Assembly: GCA_002633005.1 (NCBI GenBank)
Contig: NMRA01000144.1
Coordinates: 716,485 to 778,484 of the forward strand
Direction of reading: 5' to 3'
From: Phoronis australis
Taxonomy: Eukaryota > Phoronida > Phoronidae
Length of the DNA stretch: 62,000 bases
Every line of letters starts with the position of its first letter. Positions within the stretch are counted from its first letter, which is position 1. The translations under genes were made by a program, and so were the position numbers. Below are positions 50,636 through 60,418 of the stretch, in pieces. Under the pieces are notes generated by a model that saw only the letters and a program-made list of their open reading frames with translations, had not been told where the DNA came from and made no database searches.

Positions 50636-50782
50636 CGGTAACACTTTGGCTTATAGGGCAGAATAATCCCTTGTCATTGTGTTCTGGGATGGACAGTCTA
50701 CTCCTTCCCAGTGTTCGTGTTTAGTTCACTATCTCTAGATCGTTCATTAAACAGTATTGGTTCTACATTTTTGGAGGGGAGA

Positions 50783-50942
50783 TGTTGTAGATATTAACTG
50801 ACTTGCTGGAGCTGTGATTTATATCTTAATCAATAGATGGCATTGCATGTTGCTACCTTGGTTAGGTCAAGGTCGTTCTAAAGAATAAATAATAAAATGG
50901 TGGACATGTGACTTATTTCATTGGCATACACAAGCCTAAACA
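50783..50942 (+). repeat. 3' LTR of the young gypsy element
   Basis: It begins TGTTGTAGATA directly after the polypurine tract and ends AGCCTAAACA. It is 98 percent identical to the 5' LTR. Confidence 0.95.
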
Positions 50943-50947
50943 GCGGC

Positions 50948-51664
50948 CACCGCCGCAACGCTCATCAAGACGCCTACACTCAACACGGCCATGCATCCTT
51001 CGACAGCCTTTGCCTCGTCGACGACGCCACTGGGATCACCCTCGACCACCACATCTTCGATCACTCCTCCGGCGCATGGGTCAAGGGCAAATCGATGTCG
51101 CAGCCCACGATCACCTTATCAGTGAGCGTCGCCCATGACGATTACCCTTCACTCGGCGTCCACCCTACTCCGTCGGCCACCATTGGCGGTGCCACTATTG
51201 CCTGCATAGCAGACAGCGGGTGCCAAAGCTGCCTGGCAGGCACGTTCCTACTCACTCAACTGGGCATGTCGCTCGCGGACCGGCTTCCCACCACCCTGAT
51301 CATGAGAACGGCGAACAACAGCGACATTACCATCCTAGGGGCGGTTATCATCTGTCTATTGAGCCTTCAGCCCCCCAAACGCAGCACTTTTAAAACAGAT
51401 CGTCTACATCTCGGACTCTGATGATAAATTCTTCCTGAGTAGACAGGCCTGCCTAGGGTTAGGTATAATTAGCGCTGAATTCCCAACCATCAGCAAGTGC
51501 CTCTCGACCAAACATGACGGCGACGACACCTCTTGCAGGTGCCCACCTCAGGTTAAACCCCTCCCCGTCCTACGAAACTTCTGTTTCCCGCTAATGCCGA
51601 CAACTGGGAACGCCTGCAACATTGGCTTTTGGACCACTACGCGTCCTCCACATTCAACACATGC
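50948..51664 (+). pseudogene. protease part of the older element
   Basis: The frame continues the older gag. It holds IGGATIACIADSGCQSCLAG, a retropepsin-like active site of the D-S-G-C-Q-S-C type found in a gypsy lineage of marine invertebrates. A frame break near 51,390 separates this from DSDDKFFLSRQACLGLG and then FPTISKC, which belong to the same polyprotein. Homology ends at SSTFNTC near 51,664, before RT. Confidence 0.75.
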
Positions 51665-53260
51665 GTAAGTAGAGCATGTGCTAGTACAAGGATCAACCAA
51701 CAGGATTGTCACTCAACGAGTGTCGAGCTCTACAGATTGGATAAGATGTTTGATTGATTATGGTTAATTGATTGAAATAAGTAACTATCCTTGCAGAGGG
51801 CGCTGGCCACTAGCGTAGTTACTCTTCTTCATTGAGTACTTAATTAACAACAGGTTTCTTTTGTATTAATAAGTGGTTATTATATAATACATTAATTACT
51901 GGATTTAATAATTCTCTCTCCATCCAGGCTCATCACAAAGCATAACTAGACGAAACCAAGTCAACTTTCTGACAACATATGAGCAAAGTTCTAGCCAAAA
52001 AACTTAATGTCATAATGAATTAAATACCACAACAATGCATGCCCAGCTACAAAGAATCCAGTCAACAGAAAGGAACTTTGAAAGAGAAATATGCAGATCA
52101 ATTTGCATACTCCTATTTAATGTTAAGTCATCATGATGTATCACTAGTAATGTTAATGTTAAATAAATGCAGGAGGTATTGTGTATTCAATTTAAAAGTT
52201 TATTATTTGTTTTAGGTGATGAACAGCCCTGGGTTTTGTGCAGAGCATTGCACATATACACCGATAGAAAATGAGAAATGACCGTCACCTAATTTGATTT
52301 ATGTGATGGGTAGATGGACAGTCCTGGGTTCTGTGCACAGTATTGCACATACACAATCACAGAGAACAAGACAAAGATCGCAGCCATTAATTCAGTTGAC
52401 CGGCGCGAAACCAACTGTAAGTCTCCAGTAATGGAGAAAGAAAGGTTCCTTCACAGGATGCGAGACCCTGAAGACAGAGGAGTTGAACTGTGCGAAGTAA
52501 TAACTGTTGCCCATTGTCAAATTAATGCTTCAATGAGTGAGTAGGTATTACTGCAATAAATGCTACAAATGGTGTAGCGTGTGAGAAAGTATGTCGTAAT
52601 GTAATTGTATTGAACGTTAAGTGCCTTTGGACTATTGTGGCATTTTACTTTAAGTCTATTTAGCACACCGTATGAAAGCCAAGTCAAATTCTATTTATAA
52701 CCAATTTCCACAAAACAGTACAGTATAGACGCCCTAAAATAATACTTGTTAAAGCTCCCATTGTTTGCAGCAAGTTTAACAGCATTTGAAGGGGGGAGGA
52801 GAAATTACTATTTTCAATTGGCAATTATTATTCTGCATATTAGAGCAATTAAATTTATCTTGTTAGATGCATTTATTGTCATTACTTTGACATTTATCAC
52901 TTTATTTTTATATCAACCCCTAAGGTTTATTTTTTGCATTACTCATCTCTGTAGCCTCAAGGGTTTACTTTTGTATTCATACATTTCTCTACTCAACACC
53001 TGATTGGTCACTCATATTTCCTTTGTTCAGTTCAACATGGTCTAGCTCATTCAGCTACCTACCTCGTCGTCCACAAGTCCTTCGTTTTTACTCTACATTT
53101 TTTGTCTTTTGGCCCTCGTTTTTCCACCTTTCATACCATACTCTTGTTCAAGTGCCACCTTCTCCAACTTTTTGTGCCACTGATTCATTTCTCTAATTCT
53201 CCACCATCCATTTCGAGGAAAGTCCCGGTTTTTATTTTAACCCTAAATGCACTCACTTTC
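51665..53260. other. AT-rich stretch between retroelement pieces
   Basis: It contains a direct duplication of about 40 bp (52,221 and 52,317; shared CCTGGGTT and CATTGCACATA or TATTGCACATA). The rest shows no recognisable gene. The part after about 52,980 is pyrimidine-rich and may be the leader of the SGNH-hydrolase element. Confidence 0.4.
52221..52360. repeat. 95-bp spaced direct duplication
   Basis: GAACAGCCCTGGGTTTTGTG at 52221 and GGACAGTCCTGGGTTCTGTG at about 52316 are each followed by a shared CAG-ATTGCACATA-ACAC segment. Confidence 0.55.
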
Positions 53261-53267
53261 TATATGT

Positions 53268-53939
53268 CGCCCCAGTTGCATCCTTGGCAGTTCTTACATT
53301 TGTTGGTAGGACAACTTCATGTCCAACCCTCCCCAGTCCGGCTACCTCCACAACTACAGCTTCCGCCCTTCCCGGGTCACCATTTCGTCCTTGGGCATCT
53401 CGGGCAGCACCCTTCTCCCCGGCCCCAAGTCCATCCAGTCTGCCACCCGTTCCCTCCCTCGTTTCCCTCCCGACCTCGTTTTTCTCCAGATCGGCGGGAA
53501 TGACCTCCACTCCACCTCCATTGACACCTATGTCTTGTCCTCACACCTTGCTTTTTTCACCCACTTTTTGTTTATCGCATTCAACGTCCGTCGCATCCTA
53601 GTCGGGCAGGCATTTCACCGATTACACGTTGGGAGGCGTTTCCGGTTTAGACTTCTCGCCTTCAACTCGTCCCTTAAATCTCTCCTGTCCCACGAGCCCC
53701 ACACGTCACCCTTTCCTTCCAGCAGTTCATTTTATTTGAAATCTTTTTGTTATATCCTGTTTTCTATTAGTTTACAGGTCGTTCAAAATAATCACATTTC
53801 GGCAGTTTGCCACTGTTCAATCACCAACTGTTGGCCCGCCGCTGGACCCCTCACCTCTTATCCACCCATCTCAGCCTGCCTTCATCGCCACATCTTCAGC
53901 CTCCATCACAGTTTGAGCTACATCGTTTTTGGGAATTGA
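53268..53939 (+). pseudogene. SGNH-hydrolase-like ORF of a retroelement
   Basis: The frame reads ILGSSYI (block I, G-S-S), an in-frame stop at 53307, then VTISSLGISGSTLLPGPKS, and PDLVFLQIGGNDLHSTSID (block III, G-G-N-D), then VRRILVGQAF. This order matches SGNH/GDSL hydrolase domains carried by some invertebrate retroelements, notably tyrosine-recombinase (Ngaro/DIRS-type) elements. The terminal D-x-x-H block was not found, since similarity fades after about 53,700. The catalytic fold would be broken by the stop. GC-rich compared with its flanks. The assignment to Ngaro/DIRS is inference. Confidence 0.55.
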
Positions 53940-54161
53940 CCCTTCCTCCAATAATATGCATGTATCGTTGCCTCTGGAATTCCACGTCACCTCCAAAACT
54001 CGCCAACATATCTTCAATAATGAATTTAGTGAATTTTTTTCTCTCCTTCCAGGTGAGCCCGCCAACTCCTCCGCCTCTATTTCATTCAATGATAACACCC
54101 CCGTTTTTTCTAGCTCGTCACGTCCAAAGGCCATCTTGTCCATCCTCTAGTGGACCCAGGC

Positions 54162-54272
54162 CTTCTGATAGTGATTGACTCGTATTCAAAGTGGCCGGAA
54201 ATATTTCATATGACCAGCACGACGTCAAATGCGACCATTGCGGTTTTGCGAGAGTTATTTGGTAGATATTAG
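54162..54272 (+). pseudogene. gypsy integrase core fragment
   Basis: LLIVIDSYSKWPEIFHMTST continues to IAVLRELFGRY and then a stop. This is the first-aspartate region of a Ty3/gypsy integrase core (usual form VVVDAYSKWPEV). Upstream and downstream parts of the integrase are missing here. Confidence 0.75.
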
Positions 54273-54392
54273 AGAATACTTCATTCGGCAAACAATAGGT
54301 GTCACTATAGGAATTCTTTCTTTTCAAATAACTACATGTTTATTTATGAAGATCTGTCTTGAGCCCACCTGCGCACACCACAACCAGTAGCC

Positions 54393-54772
54393 GTGACCCA
54401 CACTGCCAGCAAACATGCCCATTGTCGCCAGTCCCATACCGGGTATGACTACGTCACCAAGGACCTCGACAACGCTATCGTAGCGGCTTTGATAACGGCA
54501 CAAAGCGCCGCCCACACAAGTACTGTCAACAAACCCACCACAAAGAAAATCAAACGACCACACGTCACAAAAGCAGGCATCAATGAAGACTGGGAATACT
54601 TTCTCAACAGATGGCGCGACTATGTTGTTGCCACCAAGATCAGCAGCCAAGATCTGATACAGCGGCCCCCTCACTTCAAAGACCGAGACAGAGGTCCTCC
54701 AGTGCATCCGAACCCTTGCCATCCGTGAGGATAACATGATGGTGGCCCGAGCAGTATTACATTCCAAAATGT
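54393..54772 (+). pseudogene. second gag copy, N-terminal part
   Basis: DWEYFLNRWRDYVVATKIS resembles WQYFLTQWNEYVEATGITG of the gag at 46,109, so this is another member of that family. A frame break near 54,660 is followed by IREDNMMVARAVLHSKM, after which a LINE fragment interrupts the ORF. The gag resumes at 55,750. Confidence 0.7.
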
Positions 54773-55713
54773 ACGAGTATTGCCACAGAGCAACGGCATA
54801 GTAGAAGTAATCTTGAGCTTAACCTTGCTATTTCCAATGTACGCCTCAAATATGTTGACAGTGAAAAGTTATTAGGTGTTACTGTAGACAAGACCCTCAG
54901 CTGGTCTAGCCATATAAATGGGACTGTGTCCAAAATTAGGCAGCGCCTTGGTCTTTTCCGGCGTATATCACCATTTCTTCCCACAGAAGGGCGTCTGCAA
55001 TATTTCAGCGCTTGTGTATTCCCTCTGTTCGTTTATTGTACTACAGAGTGGTCAGGATGCAATGCAAAATTAGTTTCCTCTTCATTAAAGGCTCAAAAGC
55101 AGGCAGCCAGACTTGTTCTAGGTGTGCCTTTTGACACTCCGTCAACTCATATGTTTAATAGACTGGGGTGGCTCCCTACTGACAAATATTTTATATGTAG
55201 GCATCTGTGTATGATGCATAGGTGCTTTTACGGTAATGCACCGACTTATCTATCTCATAATCTCGTACTTGTTCGAAATAGCCACCAGATCAGAACAAGA
55301 TTTTCTGCCTCAATTTGGTTTTTCCTAGACACAGAACATCGTTTTATTCTAAGTCCTTCTTTATTCAGACCATCAAACAGTGGAACAATTTGCCTAATAG
55401 TCTTAAGGATGCTGATTGTTATGATAATTTCAGACACCACCTCATCAGTTACCTGTGGTCGTCACAAATGTCCTTCCATCTTGTCTTTCCAATATATTTA
55501 CCAAAAATTTATTTTTATTTATTTATTTATCTTTAATTCAATTTGTTTATCCAATTTGTAAAATACCATTTTATTTAATGTATCTTATTGTATCTTAATT
55601 TAATCTGTTTATCTAATTAATTTAATTTCTTGCTGCAGAGGACCATGCTGGATATTAGCCTTTGGCTAAAGCATGTTTTACATTTATTGAATTTTTATCC
55701 TCTTTAAATAAAG

Positions 55714-55747
<34 letters not shown>
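54773..55747 (+). mobile_element. 5'-truncated LINE (CR1/L2/Rex1-like)
   Basis: The fragment encodes the end of a non-LTR reverse transcriptase: SEKLLGVTVDKTLSWSSHIN, FVYCTTEWSGCN, KAQKQAARLVLGVPFDTPS and LGWLPTDKYF. A frame break near 55,310 is followed by IKQWNNLPNSLKDADCYDNF. A 3' UTR follows and ends in AATAAAG plus an ATT microsatellite (about 55,709-55,746). The flanks ATTCCAAAATG on the left and ATTCCATG on the right look like an imperfect target duplication in the gag. The subfamily is uncertain. Confidence 0.8.
55709..55746. repeat. ATT microsatellite tail of the LINE
   Basis: About a dozen ATT units directly follow AATAAAG. Such simple-repeat tails are typical of CR1/L2-like and RTE-like LINEs. 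Confidence 0.85.
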
Positions 55748-56511
55748 CATGCGACAGGACAGGGATGAACCCATCCGTGCATTTGGCGCCCATCTGAAAG
55801 GCCAAGCAGGTATTTGCAAATTTGTCACGCCGTGTCACAACTGCGGTGCCACCGTGAACTACACTGACCACATAATACGAGACTGCGTGGCTCGGGGCCT
55901 AAATGACTCAGAAATACAACTCGACCTTCTTGGTGATCACAACCAGGACAAGTCCCTAGAAGAAACTCTGAAATTCATTGAGGCCAAAGAGGCAGGGCAA
56001 TGTTCCGCTAACCACCTGCTGGAATCTCAAGGTGCCGCAGCAACCAGCTCCTACAGGTGCCAGCAGCGACAACCAGCACAACCCTGCATGTATTGTGGTG
56101 AAAAGGAACATGGCCGCTCTGAACCAACCCAACTGCGAAGGAAGTCGTGCCCCCGCCTATGGGAAAACGTGTACACTTTGTGGAAAGATGAACCACTTCA
56201 AGGATGTATGCAAGAGTAAACCTGCCCCCGAGACCAACAACTTGACGGTAGCTGTAGACCACAAACCCCTGCTCAAGATATTCTCAGATCGCGTCTTAGA
56301 GGACATACCAGTTGCACCGTACCACGCAGCGAGTAACAGGGCAGCAGAACGAATGGTACAATCGTTTAAACGTGCGCTGAGTACAAGCAAGTCAACCGGA
56401 AAGTCGCTTGCGCAGCGGATTGCCAGTTTTCTGTTGTCATACCATTCGACAGAACACGCCACTACCGGACAGTCTCCTGCATTTTTATTCTGGGTCACGA
56501 ACTCAACGTGA
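55748..56511 (+). pseudogene. chimeric remnant: gag, RNase H fragment, integrase fragment
   Basis: The first frame (to 56,219) resumes the second gag: MRQDRDEPIRAFGAHLKGQA and IQLDLLGDHNQDKSLEETL, then a zinc knuckle CMYCGEKEHG. After a frame change, the second frame (55,978-56,511) reads CTLCGKMNHFKDVCKSK, a short RNase H piece DHKPLLKIFSDRVLEDI, and then PYHAASNRAAERMVQSFKRA with YHSTEHATTGQSP of the integrase. Protease, RT and the rest of integrase are missing, so internal deletions joined distant parts of one element. Confidence 0.75.
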
Positions 56512-56519
56512 TTATCTGC

Positions 56520-56833
56520 AATAACGCCCCAGCGTGGAGGAGAAAGTGCTTGACAAGCAGGAGAGTAAAAAATATAATTATGACACGAAATGCCACCAAC
56601 AGGACTTTGTGGTCGGTGAAGAGGTGCTTATTAAAGATTTCCGAGTAAAGGAAAAATGGTGGCCGGCTACAGTAATGGAGAAAACCGCACCGAAGTCACA
56701 TGTTGATGCATTAGAAAACGGTCAAGTGTGGAAACGACATGTAGACCAGATACGTACGCGACATTTGTCAGCAAACATGTCCAATTCTCGTGATCAACAC
56801 GATAACACACTTGGAGTACCACCGGTGAGATAG
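56520..56833 (+). pseudogene. integrase C-terminal part of the second element
   Basis: The frame contains DFVVGEEVLIKDFRVKEKWW and NGQVWKRHVDQIRTR, which match the SH3-like C-terminal domain of gypsy integrases. It is shifted relative to the preceding integrase piece, with the break near 56,490-56,530. A stop at 56,831 precedes the 3' untranslated part. Confidence 0.75.
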
Positions 56834-57072
56834 CACCAGAAACTGCTGTTAGTAACCGGAGTTAGCTGAAGCAGAATCGTCTGCATGGCGTTTGGACATT
56901 TCAGACTCAGTGGAGGCTAAAACGCCAGATGTGCAATTACAGAGACGTTCAAAGCGAACTGTGAAACAACAGAGAGACTGGATTTGTAAATATCTGTGAC
57001 GAACATTTGTTTAACAGACTCTCATATACTATTGTATTTATTCTAGTTCCTTACGATATGTAGTTTCAGCTC

Positions 57073-57231
57073 AGGAGGAAAGGGTGTGATATATGAATGA
57101 TTTAGTTAACGTCATATACTATTTTTACAGAACACGTAATATGTAGTCACGTGATGGTTTCGCCATCAGCTTGTAGTTGTACGTTCACTGCTTGTATTAC
57201 CACGACCAGGAATAGACGTATTTCATTATCA
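57073..57231 (+). repeat. polypurine tract and probable 3' LTR of the second element
   Basis: AGGAGGAAAGGG (57073-57084) immediately precedes TGTGATATATG, a plausible LTR start. A matching end in CA lies near 57,231, giving about 147 bp. It contains a CACGTG core near 57,144. The 5' LTR partner was not found, so the limits are tentative. Confidence 0.45.
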
Positions 57232-58440
57232 CTATACTAATTGTTGTTCCTTCCACTCTGGCTACCCAACGATAAACGAATTTTCCAGTCCATCCTGATT
57301 CAGAAGTTTCTGCAGGACGCCCGCAAGCTCCCCAAATATTTTCTTTTCGGAAGGCATCTTTCTTTTGCTTCGCAATTGCACTCATCAGCGCCATTCGGGT
57401 TAACGAAATGATGCAGTTGGTAGAAAGAATTTATATGGGAATTGGTCTTGACTTTCTCAGCTGAGATGGTTTTTGTTCATCTTCGTGTATGAGGGCGACT
57501 GCACTGGTGTATAACGGTAATCTGAAGACATCTGATGTTGCAATTTGTATGGTACAGCTGCTTAAAATGAACATTAAATTTAGCCATTACTGTCGGGGTC
57601 CACTTTGGCTTATCAGCAAGGATATCAAAAAATCACTGCATGGCCTACATTAAACTGCTCCAGGTTTTCGGATTTTGTCAAACATAAGTTACTGAGAAAC
57701 TGAAAGTGTCACATACCAGTGTATGCAGTGCCTGTGACAAAAGATACACACAAAACTTAAATGAAGTCGCACTGAGAGATGTGACATTATTTCACACAGT
57801 AAAGTGACAAATCGATTTTTGCATGTTAGCACAGAAAACCAGGCGACATGGAGCGCTACGCATAGTTTCTTAAAAGGTGCCAAAATTTATAGATGAGGGG
57901 TTTAAAAAATATTTCTAGTATACAAGCATATTTATTTAAGAAACTACATATCAACTGGAAATTTTTCCTTTTTTGTCATTGGTCATTCCAATCGCTGTTT
58001 TTTGTACAAGTCTATGCCCAGTGTATCGACATCCACTTTTTACCTAAATGAGACATTGGATTTGCCATTTTAGACCAAGATGTCAATTGTTAAAAATGTA
58101 GATACTAATTGAACCTGTTCTCATGTATTAACACATTCCTAAAGGTGCTTGAGAAATATCAAGATAGAGAGGAAGTCATAACCTGCTATGAAAGCATAAC
58201 AGACGACATGATGAGTACCCTTAAAACTGGCTCAATGATAAGGCAAACCCTTGTTCATAGAGTACTTCGTGGGGAGACTCTCAAGACTTTGGGGAGCTGT
58301 GACTCTGGTATTTTGGCTGCTTTCCTTTGTGGCTGTAAAGAGGCATGGAACGTGAAAGTCCATAAAAATACCTTTTTAACAGATCGTAATGAATGTTGTT
58401 AATGCAGGCAGTGCATATATATAGTTTCCCAATTTTCCTA
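57232..58440. other. region with two unassigned open frames
   Basis: On the minus strand, 57,394 to about 57,233 begins MALMSAIAKQKKDAFRK and reads like protein, but its end runs into the presumed LTR. On the plus strand, 58,145-58,402 reads VLEKYQDREEVITCYESITD to ECC, preceded by an acceptor-like CTAAAG. Neither matches a family I know. The rest appears non-coding. Confidence 0.3.
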
Positions 58441-58459
58441 GAGTTGGCGTTCTCAGTCT

Positions 58460-59200
58460 CCTAGTGCCTCAGTTATATTTTAGGGCGTTGCCTCGGGGTT
58501 AAGTCATGATTTAAGCAACCCCCCTTTCGGTGGTATTATTTCCATTAGTTGTGTAAGTTGAGATACTATCTGGGCCAATCAGCGTTCTAGGTTTTCGCGG
58601 AGTATTTAAACGTCCGAACAAGCACCAGTTGCCTTATTCTCTCCTGGATTGTCATATACATCGTGTGTTGATTGCCAGACTGTTTTTGAGGCAAACGCTG
58701 TAAGTATACATTTGGTTATCGTTCAACGTTAGATACCGATTTTTTGGATAGCTGTGCATTTGTAGTTTGCGTTTTGTCAGCTGTAGACTGGACTATTATT
58801 ATGCAGACCTAGACATTCTGTTACGTTGCAACCATTGTGCTTTTTGGTAGTCAATTATTATGTTTACAGATTTCTTGTTGTTTGCATATTTCTATTTTGT
58901 GAACTAGTTTTGCGGAGTGCTACAGTTGTCTATACGAGCTGTTCTGTCTTGGAACTTTAGAGGTTTATTCCGCCATATTTTTTCCTGAGTTTGTATTTCC
59001 TCAAGTGCGGTTTCCGTTAGACATTAATTAAACATTACGTAGAAGATGAAACGATATCCTGGTGGTTGCTTAATGCTAATGGTATAGTTTAGACTTTGTA
59101 ACTGAGACTGTTTTTTGTAAACGTTTCAGATAACCGAAATGAACACCGATGGAATACGATGTATCAACAGTAAACGATGAACGTAATAAAGTATATCAAG
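58460..59200 (+). promoter_or_regulatory. promoter-like segment with a possible two-exon short transcript
   Basis: GGCCAATCAG (CCAAT box at 58574-58578) is followed 25 bases later by TATTTAAA (58603-58610), the spacing of a polymerase II core promoter. A donor lies at 58700 (gtaagt), an acceptor ends at 59129 (gtttcag), a 13-codon ORF starts at ATG 59139, and AATAAA lies at 59185. This could be a small non-coding gene or the LTR-like end of a retroelement. Confidence 0.35.
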
Positions 59201-59210
59201 TTGTAGACGC

Positions 59211-60290
59211 CTCTTTCTCTATTGCATCAACGTTTGAGCAGCAATAAATGTACTTCTTGGAGATGACAATGTTAGTTGTTCAGTTCGAATAACGCATTTC
59301 TTGAAAATATCGTCAGATTCCCTATTTTTGAAAGACAGACGAAATATAGACTCTTTTATCCCAGTACAGTTCCTAATTCTCCACCTCTGATATATGCGCC
59401 CAAAGGAGTGCGGCTGCTTGCTGCTTGAAATTACAATTGGGATATTGTTCCATGCTGTTTGAATTAAGTTAGGATTGTCACAAAATTAAATTTGTAGGTA
59501 TAAACATTCAATACGGTATGAATATAATTCATTTGTAATGACGAAATAGTAAGAATTCTTTCAAGATCCAGGGCAAGAGGGTTCCCAACGTTCCAAATAA
59601 TCCTTAGTTTTTAGATTTCATATCAAAAATGCACAATGGAATATCACACTCTGGTATTGTTCACAACCGTCAAGAAAGATAATACGGAGTGAAAAACCGT
59701 TATGAAAACCGCCACCACTGTTTATAGGGTGCTCAACACAATTTGTAATCCTTTACGTTTAGGCCCAGTCCAGTTCCTGGCTTCCAGTCTGTATATTGAC
59801 AAGTGGTCATGGTCTGGACGAGAGGACAAGTGCAGGTATATGGCAATCTGAAGACCAACTAAAGCCCAATAACCTTGGCAATGGTGCCTACGCGAATACC
59901 CAGCCAATCTGGCAATAGGTGAATATAACAATGTGCAAAACTATCAAAATTTGATATGCTAGACTCTATAGTATCAGGTAGCAACAGAGCTTCATAATCG
60001 CTTGGGCTCCTTGTATCTGTCAAGTTGTGCCTGCTCTAGTGAGTGTCTGTATAAAGTCATAACTGTCCGTAAATTTGGGGAATAGGGGCGTGAGCATGAA
60101 TAGAGCCAAAGCTTACGGAACATTGCAAACGCTTTGAAGCCACTGAAATCAAGAATTAATATAAACCATGAATTATTTCCATCATATGTGAGTGCCCAAG
60201 TGCATTTAATAATCAATGTATTTTGTAGGCTCTGCCACAAAGTACCTTGCGTGTGACGTGCAAGAGAGCCCACTCATGACAACAGCTAGT
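59211..60290. other. no recognisable feature
   Basis: AT-rich sequence with only short, non-conserved open frames on either strand. Nothing is supported here. Confidence 0.5.
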
Positions 60291-60418
60291 TGGCCCAGTC
60301 ATTTAGTCAATGCCAAGGCCACACCCAGCGGGACTGGATCCTATGTGATGACTGTGGGAGGTGGTTACACCAATACTGCCTAAGAGTGAGAGGCTACACA
60401 TGTGCAATGCGGGTGTAA
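60290..60418 (+). pseudogene. PHD-finger-like fragment
   Basis: A frame after a stop at 60287 reads CQGHTQRDWILCDDCGRWLH and then QYCLRVRGYTC before a stop. The W-I-x-C-D-x-C-x-x-W-x-H-x-x-C pattern is that of a PHD finger, common in ORF1 of some LINEs and in chromatin proteins. Its small size and isolation suggest a transposon remnant. Confidence 0.35.

Larger units (their letters stand above)
46866..50947 (+). mobile_element. Ty3/gypsy LTR retrotransposon, recent insertion
   Basis: Two 160-bp LTRs (46871-47030 and 50783-50942) enclose gag, protease and pol remnants. GCGGC flanks both sides (46866-46870, 50943-50947) as a 5-bp target duplication. The primer-binding site begins at 47031 (TGGTGTCAGG) and the polypurine tract is GGAGGGGAGA at 50773-50782. 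The LTRs differ at 3 of 160 positions, so the insertion is young. The copy is dead: a nonsense codon in gag, frame breaks around protease and a missing integrase C-terminus. Confidence 0.95.
45620..51664 (+). mobile_element. older Ty3/gypsy-like element (gag-protease part), split by a younger one
   Basis: Pieces at about 45,900-46,870 and 50,948-51,664 are the two halves of one element, interrupted by the insertion 46,871-50,942. A primer-binding-like TGGCGACAGGGAAG lies near 45,986, so the sequence upstream may be a 5' LTR or leader, with undefined borders. Homology stops near 51,664, after a region typical of the protease-RT linker (SSTFNTC). No reverse transcriptase of this copy remains. 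Confidence 0.65.

Noticed and set aside
53284-53601. Proline- and serine-rich overlapping frames
   Set aside because: They are alternative frames of the GC-rich SGNH-hydrolase segment; only one frame carries the hydrolase motifs.
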